A stretch of 64,000 nucleotides of DNA from an uncultured Bacteroidales bacterium (GTDB lineage Bacteria > Bacteroidota > Bacteroidia > Bacteroidales > Bacteroidaceae), in assembly GCA_902788865.1 (NCBI GenBank), contig CADALZ010000007.1, forward strand, positions 1 through 64,000, read 5' to 3'. Shown here piece after piece: positions 17,427 through 27,753 of the stretch. A model generated the notes under the pieces. The model was given only the letters and a program-made list of their open reading frames with translations, was not told the origin of the DNA and searched no databases. Every line of letters begins with the position of its first letter. Position 1 is the first letter of the stretch. A program made the translations under genes and the position numbers.

Positions 17427-20201
17427 ATGAACGACAAAAGAGTTTATACTTTTGGTAATGGACAGGCAGAAGGTCGCGCAGACATGCGAAATCTGCTCGG
17501 TGGAAAAGGCGCCAACTGCGCTGAAATGAACCTCATCGGGGTGCCTGTGCCTCCTGGCTTCACCATTACCACGGAAGTGTGTAACGAGTACTTCCAAAAG
17601 GGTAGAGATGAAGTAGTGGCTTTGCTGAACGAAGACGTGATGAAGGCTGTGGCCCACATCGAAGGTCTGATGAACAGCAAGTTCGGTGACCCTAAGAATC
17701 CGTTGCTGGTTTCTGTGCGCTCTGGTGCACGCGCCTCTATGCCTGGCATGATGGACACCATCTTGAACCTGGGTCTGAACGACAAGGTGGCCGAAGGCAT
17801 GGTGAAGAAGACGGGCAATGAACGCTTCGTGTACGACAGCTATCGCCGCTTCGTGCAGATGTATGGCGATGTGGTGCTGGGACTGAAGCCAGTGGATAAG
17901 ACTGAAATAGACCCCTTCGAGGCAATTATAGAAAAGGTGAAGGAGGAGCGCGGCATCAAGCTCGACAACGAGATGAACGTGGACGAGCTGAAGAAGCTGG
18001 TGAAGCTCTTCAAGGAAGCCATCAAGAAGCGTACAGGCAAGACGTTCCCAGACGATCCTATAGAGCAGCTCTGGGGTGCCATCTGCGCCGTGTTCGACAG
18101 CTGGATGAACGAGCGCGCCATCCTCTACCGCAAGATGGAAGGCATACCTTCTGAGTGGGGTACGGCCGTGAGCGTGATGGCCATGGTATTCGGTAATATG
18201 GGTAATACCTCGGCTACGGGCGTTTGCTTCAGCCGTGATGCCGCTACGGGTGAGAACCTCTTCAACGGTGAGTATCTGGTGAACGCTCAGGGCGAAGACG
18301 TGGTGGCTGGTATCCGCACACCTCAGCAGATCACTCTGGTGGGCTCTCGCCGCTGGGCGAAGCTGCAGGGCATCAGCGAGGAAGAGCGTGCCAGCAAGTA
18401 TCCTTCTATGGAGGAGTCTATGCCTGAGATCTACAAGCAGCTCTTCGACATCCAGGAGAAGCTGGAGAATCACTATAAGGACATGCAGGACATGGAGTTC
18501 ACCGTGCAGGAGGGCAAGCTCTGGTTCCTCCAGACGCGTAACGGTAAGCGCACGGGTACGGCCATGGTGAAGATAGCCATGGATCTGTGGCGTGAAGACG
18601 TGATAGACGAGAAGACGGCCATCATGCGCTGCGAGCCTAACAAGCTGGATGAGCTGCTGCATCCTGTATTCGACAAGCGTGCGTTGAAGCGTGCGCATGT
18701 GCTCACACATGGTCTGCCTGCCTCTCCAGGTGCTGCCTGCGGCCACATCACCTTCTTTGCTGATGATGCTGCTCGTGTGCATGGTTTGGGCAAGCGCGTG
18801 ATCTTGGTGCGCATAGAGACTTCTCCTGAGGATCTGGCCGGTATGGCTGTGGCGCAGGGCATCGTGACCTGCCGTGGTGGTATGACCAGCCACGCTGCCG
18901 TGGTGGCTCGTGGTATGGGTAAGTGCTGCGTCACTGGTGCAGGTGCCATGATAGTGGACTATAAGAACAAGACGCTGACCATAGGCGACACCGTGCTGCA
19001 TGAGGGCGACTATCTGTCACTGAATGGTAGCACTGGCGAGATTTATGAGGGACGTATAGATACGAAGGCTGCAGAGCTCAGCGGCGACTTTGCCGAGCTG
19101 ATGAACCTCTGCGACAAGTATAGCAAGCTGCACGTGCGTACCAACGCTGATACGCCTCGTGATGCTGCCGTGGCTCACAGCTTCGGTGCCGAGGGTATAG
19201 GTCTGTGCCGCACAGAGCACATGTTCTTCGAGGCTAAGAAGATTCGCGCCATGCGTGAGATGATTCTGGCAGATGACAAGGAAGGTCGTGAGAAGGCGCT
19301 GGAGAAGATTCTGCCTTACCAGATGATCGACTTCTACGAGATTCTGAAGACCATGGACGACTGCCCTGTGAACATCCGTCTGCTCGACCCACCTCTCCAC
19401 GAGTTCGTGCCTCACGATCTGGCTGGACAGCAGGCCATGGCAGAGGATATGGGCGTGACCGTGCAGGAGATTCAGCAGCGTGTGGCTGCCCTGAACGAGA
19501 GCAACCCTATGCTGGGACATCGTGGCTGCCGTCTGGGCAACACCTATCCAGAAATCACGGCCATGCAGACGCGTGCCATCCTGGGCGCTGCCATCAAGCT
19601 GCGTAAGGAGGGCTACGACCCACGTCCTGAAATCATGGTGCCTCTGATCGGTCTGGTGAACGAGTTCGATCTGCAGGAGAAGGTGATCCGTGAGACGGCC
19701 GAGAAGATGTTCAAGGAAGAGGGCATCCGCGTGCGCTTCCGCATCGGTACGATGATCGAGATTCCTCGTGCGGCTCTGACAGCCGATAAGATTGCGCAGC
19801 ATGCTGAGTACTTCAGCTTCGGTACAAACGACCTCACCCAGATGACCTTCGGCTATAGCCGCGACGATATCGCCAGCTTCCTGCCAGTCTATCTGGAGAA
19901 GAAGATCCTGAGCGTGGATCCATTCCAGGTACTTGATCAGGAAGGCGTAGGCCAGCTCATCGAGATGGCTGTGAAGAAGGGTCGTGCCACCCGTCCAGAG
20001 CTGATTTGCGGTATCTGTGGTGAGCATGGTGGTGAGCCAAGCTCTGTGAAGTTCTGCCACCGTGTGGGTCTCAACTATGTGAGCTGCTCTCCATTCCGCG
20101 TGCCTATCGCCCGCTTGGCTGCCGCGCAGGCTGCTGTGGAAGATGTGCTCAAGGAAGAGGCTGAGAAGAAGGCTCGCAAGCTGCATCCAGCCGAGGCATA
20201 A
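17427..20201 (+). CDS. ppdK: Pyruvate, phosphate dikinase
   Basis: 924 residues, slightly longer than the usual 870-880. The N-terminal nucleotide-binding domain starts KRVYTFGNGQAEGRADMRNLLGGKGANCAEM. The phospho-carrier His is H489 in GGMTSHAAVVARG. The C-terminal PEP-binding barrel contains SFGTNDLTQMTFGYSRDD and ICGICGEHGG (general acid Cys864). The enzyme interconverts pyruvate, ATP and phosphate with PEP, AMP and pyrophosphate in the cytosol, and in anaerobic Bacteroidales links glycolysis and gluconeogenesis. Codon use is strongly biased, typical of a highly expressed gene. It is monocistronic, with a terminator at 20239. Confidence 0.96.
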   Translation: MNDKRVYTFGNGQAEGRADMRNLLGGKGANCAEMNLIGVPVPPGFTITTEVCNEYFQKGRDEVVALLNEDVMKAVAHIEGLMNSKFGDPKNPLLVSVRSGARASMPGMMDTILNLGLNDKVAEGMVKKTGNERFVYDSYRRFVQMYGDVVLGLKPVDKTEIDPFEAIIEKVKEERGIKLDNEMNVDELKKLVKLFKEAIKKRTGKTFPDDPIEQLWGAICAVFDSWMNERAILYRKMEGIPSEWGTAVSVMAMVFGNMGNTSATGVCFSRDAATGENLFNGEYLVNAQGEDVVAGIRTPQQITLVGSRRWAKLQGISEEERASKYPSMEESMPEIYKQLFDIQEKLENHYKDMQDMEFTVQEGKLWFLQTRNGKRTGTAMVKIAMDLWREDVIDEKTAIMRCEPNKLDELLHPVFDKRALKRAHVLTHGLPASPGAACGHITFFADDAARVHGLGKRVILVRIETSPEDLAGMAVAQGIVTCRGGMTSHAAVVARGMGKCCVTGAGAMIVDYKNKTLTIGDTVLHEGDYLSLNGSTGEIYEGRIDTKAAELSGDFAELMNLCDKYSKLHVRTNADTPRDAAVAHSFGAEGIGLCRTEHMFFEAKKIRAMREMILADDKEGREKALEKILPYQMIDFYEILKTMDDCPVNIRLLDPPLHEFVPHDLAGQQAMAEDMGVTVQEIQQRVAALNESNPMLGHRGCRLGNTYPEITAMQTRAILGAAIKLRKEGYDPRPEIMVPLIGLVNEFDLQEKVIRETAEKMFKEEGIRVRFRIGTMIEIPRAALTADKIAQHAEYFSFGTNDLTQMTFGYSRDDIASFLPVYLEKKILSVDPFQVLDQEGVGQLIEMAVKKGRATRPELICGICGEHGGEPSSVKFCHRVGLNYVSCSPFRVPIARLAAAQAAVEDVLKEEAEKKARKLHPAEA

Positions 20202-20238
20202 AAATATTTCGAGATTTAGTTTTTGACAATAATTGATG

Positions 20239-20273
20239 AAAAAAGGGCTGCACTCACCGTGCGGCCTTTTTTT
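20239..20273 (+). terminator. Terminator of ppdK
   Basis: Hairpin GGGCTGCAC, loop TCACC, GTGCGGCC, followed by seven T. The CACTCACYGTG loop region is also found in the terminator at 38179-38208. Confidence 0.8.
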
Positions 20274-20287
20274 AAAAGAGATAGGAT

Positions 20288-20659
20288 ATGGTACTCAAGA
20301 AAAAAGTGATCATCACAGGACTGATAGCCGTAGCACTGCTCATCTATGCCGCCATAGGCATAGCCGACTACTTCAAAGGCTCTCGCGACCGCGAGATGCA
20401 GGCGCTGGGGGAGAAACTCATGGAGCAGATAGAGGCGTTCAAGGCAGCAGAAAACCATCTGCCTGCCACGCTGCAGGAGGTGGGACTGGAGCAGACGGCC
20501 GATGGGGGCACGCTCTACGAGGGCGAGACGTTCTACTACACGCCGTGGAACGACCGTGTGTATAGCATAGAATATGCAAGCGATGACGGCAGGAACAAAC
20601 TGCGCATGTCTGACGCTGAAAAGTGGGAGGTGAGCTACTCGGTAAATCTTTCGAAATGA
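20288..20659 (+). CDS. Small membrane-anchored protein, unknown function
   Basis: 123 residues. One N-terminal transmembrane helix (VIITGLIAVALLIYAAIGIADYF, about 7-29), then a soluble part with EKLMEQIEAFKAAENHLPATLQEVGLE, which recalls the helix-then-strand layout of type II secretion pseudopilin-like proteins (a helix, then ETFYYTPWNDRVYSIEYAS). No prepilin cleavage motif was recognised, so this is only a resemblance. It starts right after the ppdK terminator and ends 81 bases before the kinase-like gene. Confidence 0.6.
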   Translation: MVLKKKVIITGLIAVALLIYAAIGIADYFKGSRDREMQALGEKLMEQIEAFKAAENHLPATLQEVGLEQTADGGTLYEGETFYYTPWNDRVYSIEYASDDGRNKLRMSDAEKWEVSYSVNLSK

Positions 20660-20740
20660 AACATTTATTTTTTTCTTGCATATTTAAGAACTTTCTTTTA
20701 TCTTCGCAGGGAAGAATGTAAAAATCTAATATCATATAAT

Positions 20741-21370
20741 ATGAACAGGGACGAAAAATTTGTTATCACGATCAATCGTGAATTGGGTTCAGGAGGCGGC
20801 AGTGTGGGTCGCAGACTGGCTGAGCGCCTGGACGTGAAGTTTTACAACAAGGCCGTAATCAGGGCTTTGAAAGAGAAGTACCACCTGACTACCGAGGAGT
20901 TAGAGAAACTGAAAGGTCAGAAGGAAGGTTGGTGGGCTGAGTTCCAGCGCAGAGTGGTGCCATTCGGCGACGAGCAGAATGACGGACCAGAAATCGTGAC
21001 TACGGAGGATGTGTTTAAGACGGAGACTGAAATCATAAAGAACCTGGCCGATAGTGGTTCTTGCGTCATCGTAGGCCGTAGCGCCTTCCATGTGCTGCGT
21101 GATCATCCTAATCATCTGAGCATCCTTATTCAGGCTCCTATGGAGCAGCGCATTCAGCGTGTGATGAAGAATCAGGAGCTGAGCCGCGAGGTGGCCATCA
21201 AGACCATCAACCAGGTGGATGAGCGTCGTGAGAACTATGTGAATCGCTTTGCGAACACATCGCGCTACGACACACGCAACTATGACTTGGTGATTTCTAT
21301 GGAGCGTCTGAAGATAGACGATGCCGTGGATATCATTTTGGACTATATCTTCCGTCAGGCTCAGTGGTAA
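20741..21370 (+). CDS. Cytidylate kinase-like family protein
   Basis: 209 residues. N-terminal P-loop region ITINRELGSGGGSVGRRLAERL; later GSCVIVGRSAFHVLRDHPNHLSILIQAP and a nucleoside-kinase-like helix region (RVMKNQELSREVAIKTINQVDERRENYVNRF). This is the cytidylate-kinase-like family (PF13189) common in Bacteroidetes and Firmicutes. It is distinct from the housekeeping Cmk; the substrate has not been established. A TATCTTCG box at about 20698 may be its -7 element. Confidence 0.85.
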   Translation: MNRDEKFVITINRELGSGGGSVGRRLAERLDVKFYNKAVIRALKEKYHLTTEELEKLKGQKEGWWAEFQRRVVPFGDEQNDGPEIVTTEDVFKTETEIIKNLADSGSCVIVGRSAFHVLRDHPNHLSILIQAPMEQRIQRVMKNQELSREVAIKTINQVDERRENYVNRFANTSRYDTRNYDLVISMERLKIDDAVDIILDYIFRQAQW

Positions 21371-21400
21371 ATCGCTACTAATTGTCTTATAGGGTTTAGT

Positions 21401-21438
21401 AAAAATCCCCCTCCCGAAATGGGAGAGGGATTTTTTTT
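21401..21438. terminator. Terminator between convergent genes
   Basis: AAAATCCCCCTCCC, loop GAAAT, GGGAGAGGGATTTT with T run on the plus strand and A run on the other side, so it may serve both the kinase-like gene and the GH106 gene. Confidence 0.8.
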
Positions 21439-21455
21439 GTTTACTCAAGTTTGTT

Positions 21456-24400
21456 TTACTTACGTAACACGAGGCTCACAGGTCCCAGAAGGCCAGAAGG
21501 CTTCAGGGGTGAGTCTGCTTGGTAGAAGTTCGTGGCAGCGTAGGTGTACTTCTGGGTGGCATCTGGCTGCAAGTCGCCGATGAGACGATTCACCCAGGCG
21601 TTGATCACCTTCACTTCGATGACGTTGTCACCTTCCTTCAGGGCAGCAGTGGCATCTACGCAGTAAGGCTGCTTCCACACGATGCCGAGGTTCTGGCCAT
21701 TGACCGTCACCTCTGCCAGATTCTTCACATCGCCCAGCTCCAGCAGCAGGTCGGCTCCCTGAGCACTCTGCAGCTGCTTCTTGGTGAGGCGCAGGTGGGT
21801 GGTGTAGGTAGCAGTACCGCTGTAGTACTTGATGCCCGTCTCTGGACGCTCAGTGTATGACACCAGCTTATCGAAGGTAGCAGAAGCAGGGCCGCCCATG
21901 CTCTGATCGAACGTCACCGTCCATGCCCCATCTACAGCAGCGAAGTGTTTGTAGGTCTTAGCTGGCAGGCTGAGTTCCTGCTGGGTGGTGTTGTCTATGA
22001 AGAGCACGAACTGAGCATCGTTCACCGTGAGGTCGAGGTCCACCACCGTGCGGCCATCGGCCGTCATGCGATAGCTGGCATCTTCCATCAGGCCTGTCTC
22101 GGCATGCCAGATTTGTGGCTTCTTGCCTGTGACGCGGAAGGAGGCCTTCACATGTGCACGCTGCTCGGTAGGATTGCTCACCCAGTAGATGTCGCCACCC
22201 GCCAGTGTGCGATGTACATAGCGCAGACCAAGGCCGAGGGTCTCACTGCCATAGGTGAAGTCGGGCGCTACGCTGAGGGCTTCGAGGCTCTCATCAACAG
22301 AAACACCCTTCAGCACGTTGGCACGACCACCATACCAGATGTCGGCCACCAAGCGCTGGAATTCGTCCTTATCATCTGTGAGGCTGGCAGGAATCTCAGG
22401 AATGGTACCTGCTATCACTGCACCTTGGTGTGCCAGCTCTGCGAGCTTGCGGAGCACAGGCAGAGACATGCGGCGGGCGTTCTGGTCGAGGTAGAGCACC
22501 CGATACTCCATGCCACTCTTGGTCACCACCTTGCCATCACGCACGCTCACCTGATTGAGCAGGGCGTCAGGGTTGCAGAAGTCATAGGCGTAGCTCGGAC
22601 TGATGGTGGGCTGATAGTGGCCGAAGAGACCAGCGATGTTGTTGTCCTCCCCATAGTAGTAGAGCACATCGGCCACGAAGCGACCCTGCTGAAGCAAGTA
22701 GCAGCTGCGTGCCACATAGTCGGCCCACACGTAGGCTTGCTCGGCCCACGTCTCATGACGGTTGAACCACTGGCCGAAGATCATCAAGCCCAGACCAGGC
22801 TTCTTGTCGTCAACAGGCTGGTGGGCACTCTCATGCACCACGATGCGGTTCAGACCATGGGCAAACTCCAGATCTACCACAGGCTTCAGGCTGCCCGGAT
22901 GGTAGCTGTAGCCCAGGTTGTTGAAGCCGATGGCAGTCATAGACTCAGCAGCAGCAATGTTCTGCCCATAGACATGGGCCACGCTGGCTGACTCACGAAT
23001 ATCGGCAATAGCCATAGGGATGGCAGAGCCTCCGCCTGCACCAGGCATCCAGATGGCCGACATAGGCACCTGTGCACGGCGCTTCACATCCATACCATCA
23101 ACCAGGTAGAGACGGCCGTTCTCATGGCTCTCGCTGTAGCGTCCCAGCATGCCCCATTCTTTCTGGGCGATGTCTGTGAGCATGTCGTAGTTTTCGGCTA
23201 TCAGCTCCGTGAAGGTCTTGCGCCAGTCCCAGAGGAACTGCTCGCTCTCCTCGGTGCTGCCCACTATCTGGCCAGTGAGCACAGGCATCCATGGCAGCAG
23301 GGAGTAGCCACGACGCTTCTCAAACTCCTGCATCAGCGCAGGGGTCCAGTTCTCCTGTCCAGCTTCGTAGCTATCAGTCAGAATGTACTGAATGCCCTTC
23401 TTGCCTATCAGTCCGCCAGTGGCATCCTTATACATATTAAAATAGGTGGTGAAGAACTTGTGCCAAGCCACTGGGTCGAGCTTATCTACCTCCAAACCTG
23501 TAGCCTCTGGTGGGGCAGGGTGGTTCTGCTTACCTGTGAGTGAGTAGCCGAAGCGCACTATCTTCCAGCGGCCAGCAGGGGCTTTCCAAGTAAGGTTGCC
23601 AGCTGCATCTACAAACGAGGTCACGTCCACGATGTCATTCTTAGCCACCACCTCATCACCTGCAGCGGCAGGGGTGGGGAAGTGCTCCAGATCCCACTCG
23701 GCAGCAAAGCCTGCCTTCTCCTCGGCATGGTTGATGCGGGTGTCTGGGTAGAGCACGAACTCAGGAATGGTGGTGCCTTCAGGCTTGCGCACTGGTCCGC
23801 CATACAGCACGAGCGACCTGTCCTCTGGAGGATTAGGTACCTGCACGCGGAAGTACTTGGCCGTGGTGGTAGGGATGGTGATGGTCTGTAACTGCACACC
23901 ACCTACAGGAATCTTGCACACCTCACGGAAGCTGACACCATCATTGCTGGCCAGCAGGGTGTTGAGGTACTGTGGTGGGTCGGCCTGCCACTCACTGCGC
24001 ACATGGCCGTCGGCTATAGCCAAAGCCTTGATAGTAGTGGGCTGAGGGAACTCATACTGTATCCATGCAAAGCCACGGGCATCGTCGCGAGGCAACATGG
24101 CATTGGTAGAGAAGTCGCCATCGGTGAGCTGCTCCACAGAGAAACTGCCACCGCTGCTGCTTACTGAAGCACCCAGCTCGCTGAGCGTCTGAGCCTTCTC
24201 TGGCAGGCGATAAGCCAACACCGCGATGTCACGATAGAAACGGATGTCTGGTATGGCTGTGCTGGTGAGGCTGGCCACCTGTGAAGCATTCTGGAACGTG
24301 CCAGCTACATCGAACGGTTCTGGCAGCTTCACGGTGAGGGCTTTCTTGCCACCTCCATTCACGATGACTTCACGCCACACCACTTTCTTCATGGCATCTT

Positions 24401-24803
24401 CTGGCTGCACCCACGGACCACCCGTGGCACTCCATCCAGGAGAGCTGGCAATGGCCATCTCCATGTCGAGCGAGTCGGCCAGCTGTGTGGCATACTTGAA
24501 GGCATCTTTCCAGCCTTCGTCCATGTAAATAAGTCGATTCTCCACAATCTGTGGCGTCTGGAGGGCTGCATCGAAAGCCTGCACACCACCGATATGCGAA
24601 CGCTTCATCCAGAGCAAATCTTTACGGATGCCGTCTTTGGTGATGTTACCATTCATCCAGTGCCACCACACACGCATCTGTGCTTCCTTGCCAGGGTTCT
24701 GGAACTGTCTTTGCAGTTCCTGCATGCTTACGCTCTGCTGTGCCTGAGCAGCTGTAAATCCAGCAGCGCAGAGCAGTGACAGAGCAAGGGTTTGAAGTCT
24801 CAT
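21456..24803 (-). CDS. Glycoside hydrolase family 106 alpha-L-rhamnosidase
   Basis: 1115 residues. Signal peptide ends at AQAQ/Q (about residue 22). The opening MRVWWHWMNGNITKDGIRKDLLWMKR and the YGQNIAAAESMTAIG region are characteristic of GH106 enzymes. The C-terminal part is a GH2-like sugar-binding beta-sandwich (TATYTTHLRLTKKQL, GDVKNLAEVTVNGQNLGIVWKQPY). The family removes terminal rhamnose from pectin side chains. ATG 24803 is preferred; the longer frame begins with TTG at 24809. First-transcribed-last member of a minus-strand run of four glycosidases (GH78, GH35, GH3, GH106). Confidence 0.88.
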   Translation of the reverse strand: MRLQTLALSLLCAAGFTAAQAQQSVSMQELQRQFQNPGKEAQMRVWWHWMNGNITKDGIRKDLLWMKRSHIGGVQAFDAALQTPQIVENRLIYMDEGWKDAFKYATQLADSLDMEMAIASSPGWSATGGPWVQPEDAMKKVVWREVIVNGGGKKALTVKLPEPFDVAGTFQNASQVASLTSTAIPDIRFYRDIAVLAYRLPEKAQTLSELGASVSSSGGSFSVEQLTDGDFSTNAMLPRDDARGFAWIQYEFPQPTTIKALAIADGHVRSEWQADPPQYLNTLLASNDGVSFREVCKIPVGGVQLQTITIPTTTAKYFRVQVPNPPEDRSLVLYGGPVRKPEGTTIPEFVLYPDTRINHAEEKAGFAAEWDLEHFPTPAAAGDEVVAKNDIVDVTSFVDAAGNLTWKAPAGRWKIVRFGYSLTGKQNHPAPPEATGLEVDKLDPVAWHKFFTTYFNMYKDATGGLIGKKGIQYILTDSYEAGQENWTPALMQEFEKRRGYSLLPWMPVLTGQIVGSTEESEQFLWDWRKTFTELIAENYDMLTDIAQKEWGMLGRYSESHENGRLYLVDGMDVKRRAQVPMSAIWMPGAGGGSAIPMAIADIRESASVAHVYGQNIAAAESMTAIGFNNLGYSYHPGSLKPVVDLEFAHGLNRIVVHESAHQPVDDKKPGLGLMIFGQWFNRHETWAEQAYVWADYVARSCYLLQQGRFVADVLYYYGEDNNIAGLFGHYQPTISPSYAYDFCNPDALLNQVSVRDGKVVTKSGMEYRVLYLDQNARRMSLPVLRKLAELAHQGAVIAGTIPEIPASLTDDKDEFQRLVADIWYGGRANVLKGVSVDESLEALSVAPDFTYGSETLGLGLRYVHRTLAGGDIYWVSNPTEQRAHVKASFRVTGKKPQIWHAETGLMEDASYRMTADGRTVVDLDLTVNDAQFVLFIDNTTQQELSLPAKTYKHFAAVDGAWTVTFDQSMGGPASATFDKLVSYTERPETGIKYYSGTATYTTHLRLTKKQLQSAQGADLLLELGDVKNLAEVTVNGQNLGIVWKQPYCVDATAALKEGDNVIEVKVINAWVNRLIGDLQPDATQKYTYAATNFYQADSPLKPSGLLGPVSLVLRK

Positions 24804-24839
24804 TTTCAATTATGAATTATAAATTATAAATTATAATTT

Positions 24840-24916
24840 AACCACGAATTTACCGGATTTTTCGAATTGTTACTATGCAGTAGAATTAATCCGTTTAATT
24901 CGATAAATTCGTGGTT
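24840..24916. repeat. 13-base perfect inverted repeat upstream of GH106
   Basis: AACCACGAATTTA at 24840-24852 and TAAATTCGTGGTT at 24904-24916. It lies between GH3 and GH106 on their transcribed strand, so it could fold in the intercistronic RNA. It has no T tract. Confidence 0.6.
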
Positions 24917-24929
24917 CATACTATCTTTG

Positions 24930-27485
24930 TCAGAAAGTGTAATTAACAGTTTGCATCTTCGGATCATCGGAGCTGCCGCCGACCAGCAGGCGATACTGAC
25001 CAGGCAGTGGGCGCACTGTGTTGGTCTTGGCATCCCACCATTCGAAAGTCTCATCAGTGAGTGGGATAGTCACGGTAGCACTCTGCCCAGCAGGGATGTT
25101 CACGCGTTTGAAGCCACGCAAAGTCTTGATAGGACCTTCTGCATCGTCTGGACGCTGGAGGTAGAGTTGTACCACTTCCTCGCCATCGCGACGGCCAGTG
25201 TTCTTCACATCTACTACCAATGCTCCGTCCTTCACTTCAGCCTTACCATATTCAAAGGTGGTGTAGCTCAGTCCGTAGCCAAAGGCGAAAGCTGGCTTAG
25301 CCTCCATGTAGCGATAAGTGCGACCCTTCATAGAGTATTCTTGGAAATCTGGAATCTGCAGGGTATCAGTGTAGAACGTCACTGGCAGACGACCTGAAGG
25401 ATTGTAATCGCCAAGCAGCACATCTACGATGGCAGTACCACCTTCCTGGCCTGGATACCAAGCTTGCAGGATGGCGTCGCAGGTTTGCTTCTCAGGCACC
25501 AATCCTACGGCACTACCAGAGTAGTTCACCAGCACCACGCGCTTACCAGCAGCCTTCAGCTTCTTCAGGAACTCACGCTGTACCTTTGGCAGCTGGATAT
25601 CGGTGCGATCGCCACCCTTGAAACCTTCAATGGTCACAGGCATTTCCTCACCTTCCAGACGAGGAGAGATGCCTCCTGCATAGATCACCACATCGGCACT
25701 TCTGACTTGTGAAATCAGAGCGTTGGTATCATAGTTGTACTTACGAACGATGTCGAATGACAGGTCGGCTGTAGTCGAAATGAAGTTGTAACGCAGTTCG
25801 ATGTCGTAGTCCTTACCCGCAACGGCATCCATCTCATAGACTGGATCATCACCTCTGAGGCGTGCATCTTGTGAAGAGACGGTATCCCCATTGATGATGA
25901 GGTCATAGTGGCCTGTCATCTTAATCTGGAAGCCTACCTTGCCGCTCTGCTTGTTGTGCAGCGTGGTCTTATAGCTGGCAGAGAAATCGGTGAGAGGCAC
26001 ATCAGGTTCGAAGCCAGAAGCATCCTGAGTGTGCAATGCCAGCGCTCTGGTGTATCGAGCTGTGGCGATAGGGTCGCCTTGATACTCCTTGTTGTTATAG
26101 TAAGTAGCATCCAATCCGTTGCCATTGGCCGTAGAGCACTGGTCTAAGAGGCTGGCATAATAGTAGTCGAGTACCAGGCTGCCTCCATCGACCACGATGA
26201 GGTTTTGAGCTGGGATGCGCTTCTTCAGAGCAGAAACCAGCGTTTCAGTATGCTTAGGGAAACCATTGTAGTTGCCCCATTGCATGGTACTGTCGTTGGC
26301 ATTGGCACCAATCACGGCAATCTTCATATCACTCTTCAGTGGCAGCAGGTCGTTCTTGTTCTGCAGGAGCACCATACTCTCGCGGGCCATCTGCAGGGCC
26401 AGTGCGCTGTGTTCGTCGCTGCTGATGACGCTGTAAGGAATCTCGTCCCATTCATTAGGAACGTCCTGATCCATCTCACCCAAGCGGAAGCGTGCTGTGA
26501 GCAGGCGAAGCACATGCTCGTCGATATCACTCTCCTTGATGAGTCCGCTACGTACAGCATCTGGCAGGGCAGCAAACGCCTGTCCGCATTCCAAGTCTGT
26601 ACCACTCAGAATGGCAGAGGCAGCAGCAGAGGCACGATCGGGGTGCGTTTCATGACGGCCTTTCACGAAGAAATCATCAATAGCCCAGCAGTCGCTCACG
26701 ATGATGCCTTTATAGCCCCAGTCGTTGCGTAAGATCTGTGTAAGCAGACGGTCGCTGTCGCAGCATGGATCACCTTCGAAACGGTTGTAAGCGCACATCA
26801 CCTGCTGCACATCGCCTTTGATGACTAAGTCCTTGAAAGCAGGCAGGTAAGTCTCGAACAAGTCGCGTGGATCGATGTCCTCGGCATTGAACTGATGGCG
26901 ATTCCACTCTGGTCCGCTATGCACGGCAAAATGCTTGGCGCAGGCTTCTGCCTTCAGTGTCTCTGCATCGGCAGGGCCCTGAATGCCTTTCACCACTGCC
27001 ACACCCATGCGTGAAGTGAGGTAGGGGTCTTCACCATAGGTCTCCTGACCACGTCCCCAGCGAGGATCACGGAAGATGTTGATGTTTGGTGTCCAGAACG
27101 TCAGTCCCTGATAGATTTTATAACTGCCTTCCTCACGTGCCTTACGGTTCTTGGCACGAGCTTCATCACTCACAGCAGTGAAGATGCTGTTCAGCAAATC
27201 GCTGTCGAAAGACGCTGTCATACCGATGGTTTGAGGATAGACGGTAGCCGTACCGTTACGTCCTACACCATGCAGTGCCTCGTTCCACCAGTTGTACTCC
27301 TTGATGCCCAAGCGCTCTATGGCAGGAGATGTGTGCTGCATCAAAGATGCTTTCTCTTCCAGTGTCAGTCTCCCCAACAAGTCTTGAGCTCGTTCTTCAG
27401 GAGACAAACTTCGGTCTTGGTAAGGCAGAGTCTGGTTGCAACTGCACACCAAAACCATTGTCAGTACTAAAATAATGTTTCTCAT
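24930..27485 (-). CDS. Glycoside hydrolase family 3 beta-glycosidase lipoprotein with PA14 insert
   Basis: 851 residues. Lipoprotein signal with VLVCSC lipobox (Cys about residue 16). GH3 N-terminal barrel with GLTFWTPNINIFRDPRWGRG, KHFAVHSGPE and nucleophile Asp265 in GIIVSDCWAI. A PA14-like insertion (about 450-575, GLDATYYNNKEYQGDP) interrupts the second domain, and a fibronectin-III-like domain closes the protein. This layout matches xylosidase/arabinosidase/glucosidase GH3 enzymes of Prevotella, which trim oligosaccharides in the periplasm. A TATATTTG element about 270 bases upstream implies a long leader that includes element L1. Confidence 0.9.
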   Translation of the reverse strand: MRNIILVLTMVLVCSCNQTLPYQDRSLSPEERAQDLLGRLTLEEKASLMQHTSPAIERLGIKEYNWWNEALHGVGRNGTATVYPQTIGMTASFDSDLLNSIFTAVSDEARAKNRKAREEGSYKIYQGLTFWTPNINIFRDPRWGRGQETYGEDPYLTSRMGVAVVKGIQGPADAETLKAEACAKHFAVHSGPEWNRHQFNAEDIDPRDLFETYLPAFKDLVIKGDVQQVMCAYNRFEGDPCCDSDRLLTQILRNDWGYKGIIVSDCWAIDDFFVKGRHETHPDRASAAASAILSGTDLECGQAFAALPDAVRSGLIKESDIDEHVLRLLTARFRLGEMDQDVPNEWDEIPYSVISSDEHSALALQMARESMVLLQNKNDLLPLKSDMKIAVIGANANDSTMQWGNYNGFPKHTETLVSALKKRIPAQNLIVVDGGSLVLDYYYASLLDQCSTANGNGLDATYYNNKEYQGDPIATARYTRALALHTQDASGFEPDVPLTDFSASYKTTLHNKQSGKVGFQIKMTGHYDLIINGDTVSSQDARLRGDDPVYEMDAVAGKDYDIELRYNFISTTADLSFDIVRKYNYDTNALISQVRSADVVIYAGGISPRLEGEEMPVTIEGFKGGDRTDIQLPKVQREFLKKLKAAGKRVVLVNYSGSAVGLVPEKQTCDAILQAWYPGQEGGTAIVDVLLGDYNPSGRLPVTFYTDTLQIPDFQEYSMKGRTYRYMEAKPAFAFGYGLSYTTFEYGKAEVKDGALVVDVKNTGRRDGEEVVQLYLQRPDDAEGPIKTLRGFKRVNIPAGQSATVTIPLTDETFEWWDAKTNTVRPLPGQYRLLVGGSSDDPKMQTVNYTF

Positions 27486-27520
27486 AAGTATTTTAATTTT
27501 AGTATTTTATCAGTTACCTG

Positions 27521-27703
27521 TTCATTTCTTTTGCACGAGCAAAAGAAACAAACCAAACCAAAGAAAACTCGCCGTCTGCACATCTTCCGCTAAAAATCAC
27601 TCACGTTTTCATAAAGTGCAGAAACTCGCTTTGCTCAAACAGGTCTGCGCTTTTTAACGAAAAACGCTCCCGATTTTCTTCACGCTCCAGCTGTGAGGTC
27701 GGA
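27521..27703 (-). promoter_or_regulatory. Conserved 5' leader element L1 (upstream of GH3)
   Basis: One of three copies (L1, L2 29646-29829, L3 60779-60969). Read towards the gene it begins TCCGACCTCACAGCTGGAGC, passes GAAGAAAATCGGGAGCG, then a hairpin, then ATTTTTAGCGGAAGATGTGC, CGGCGAGTTTTCTTT, and ends in the hairpin TTCTTTTGC TCGT GCAAAAGAA, 36 bases before the GH3 start codon. Confidence 0.7.
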
Positions 27704-27753
27704 TCTGCATTACTTAGTTCTTTGCTTTATTCACATTCTGGCTTATTCTCCTG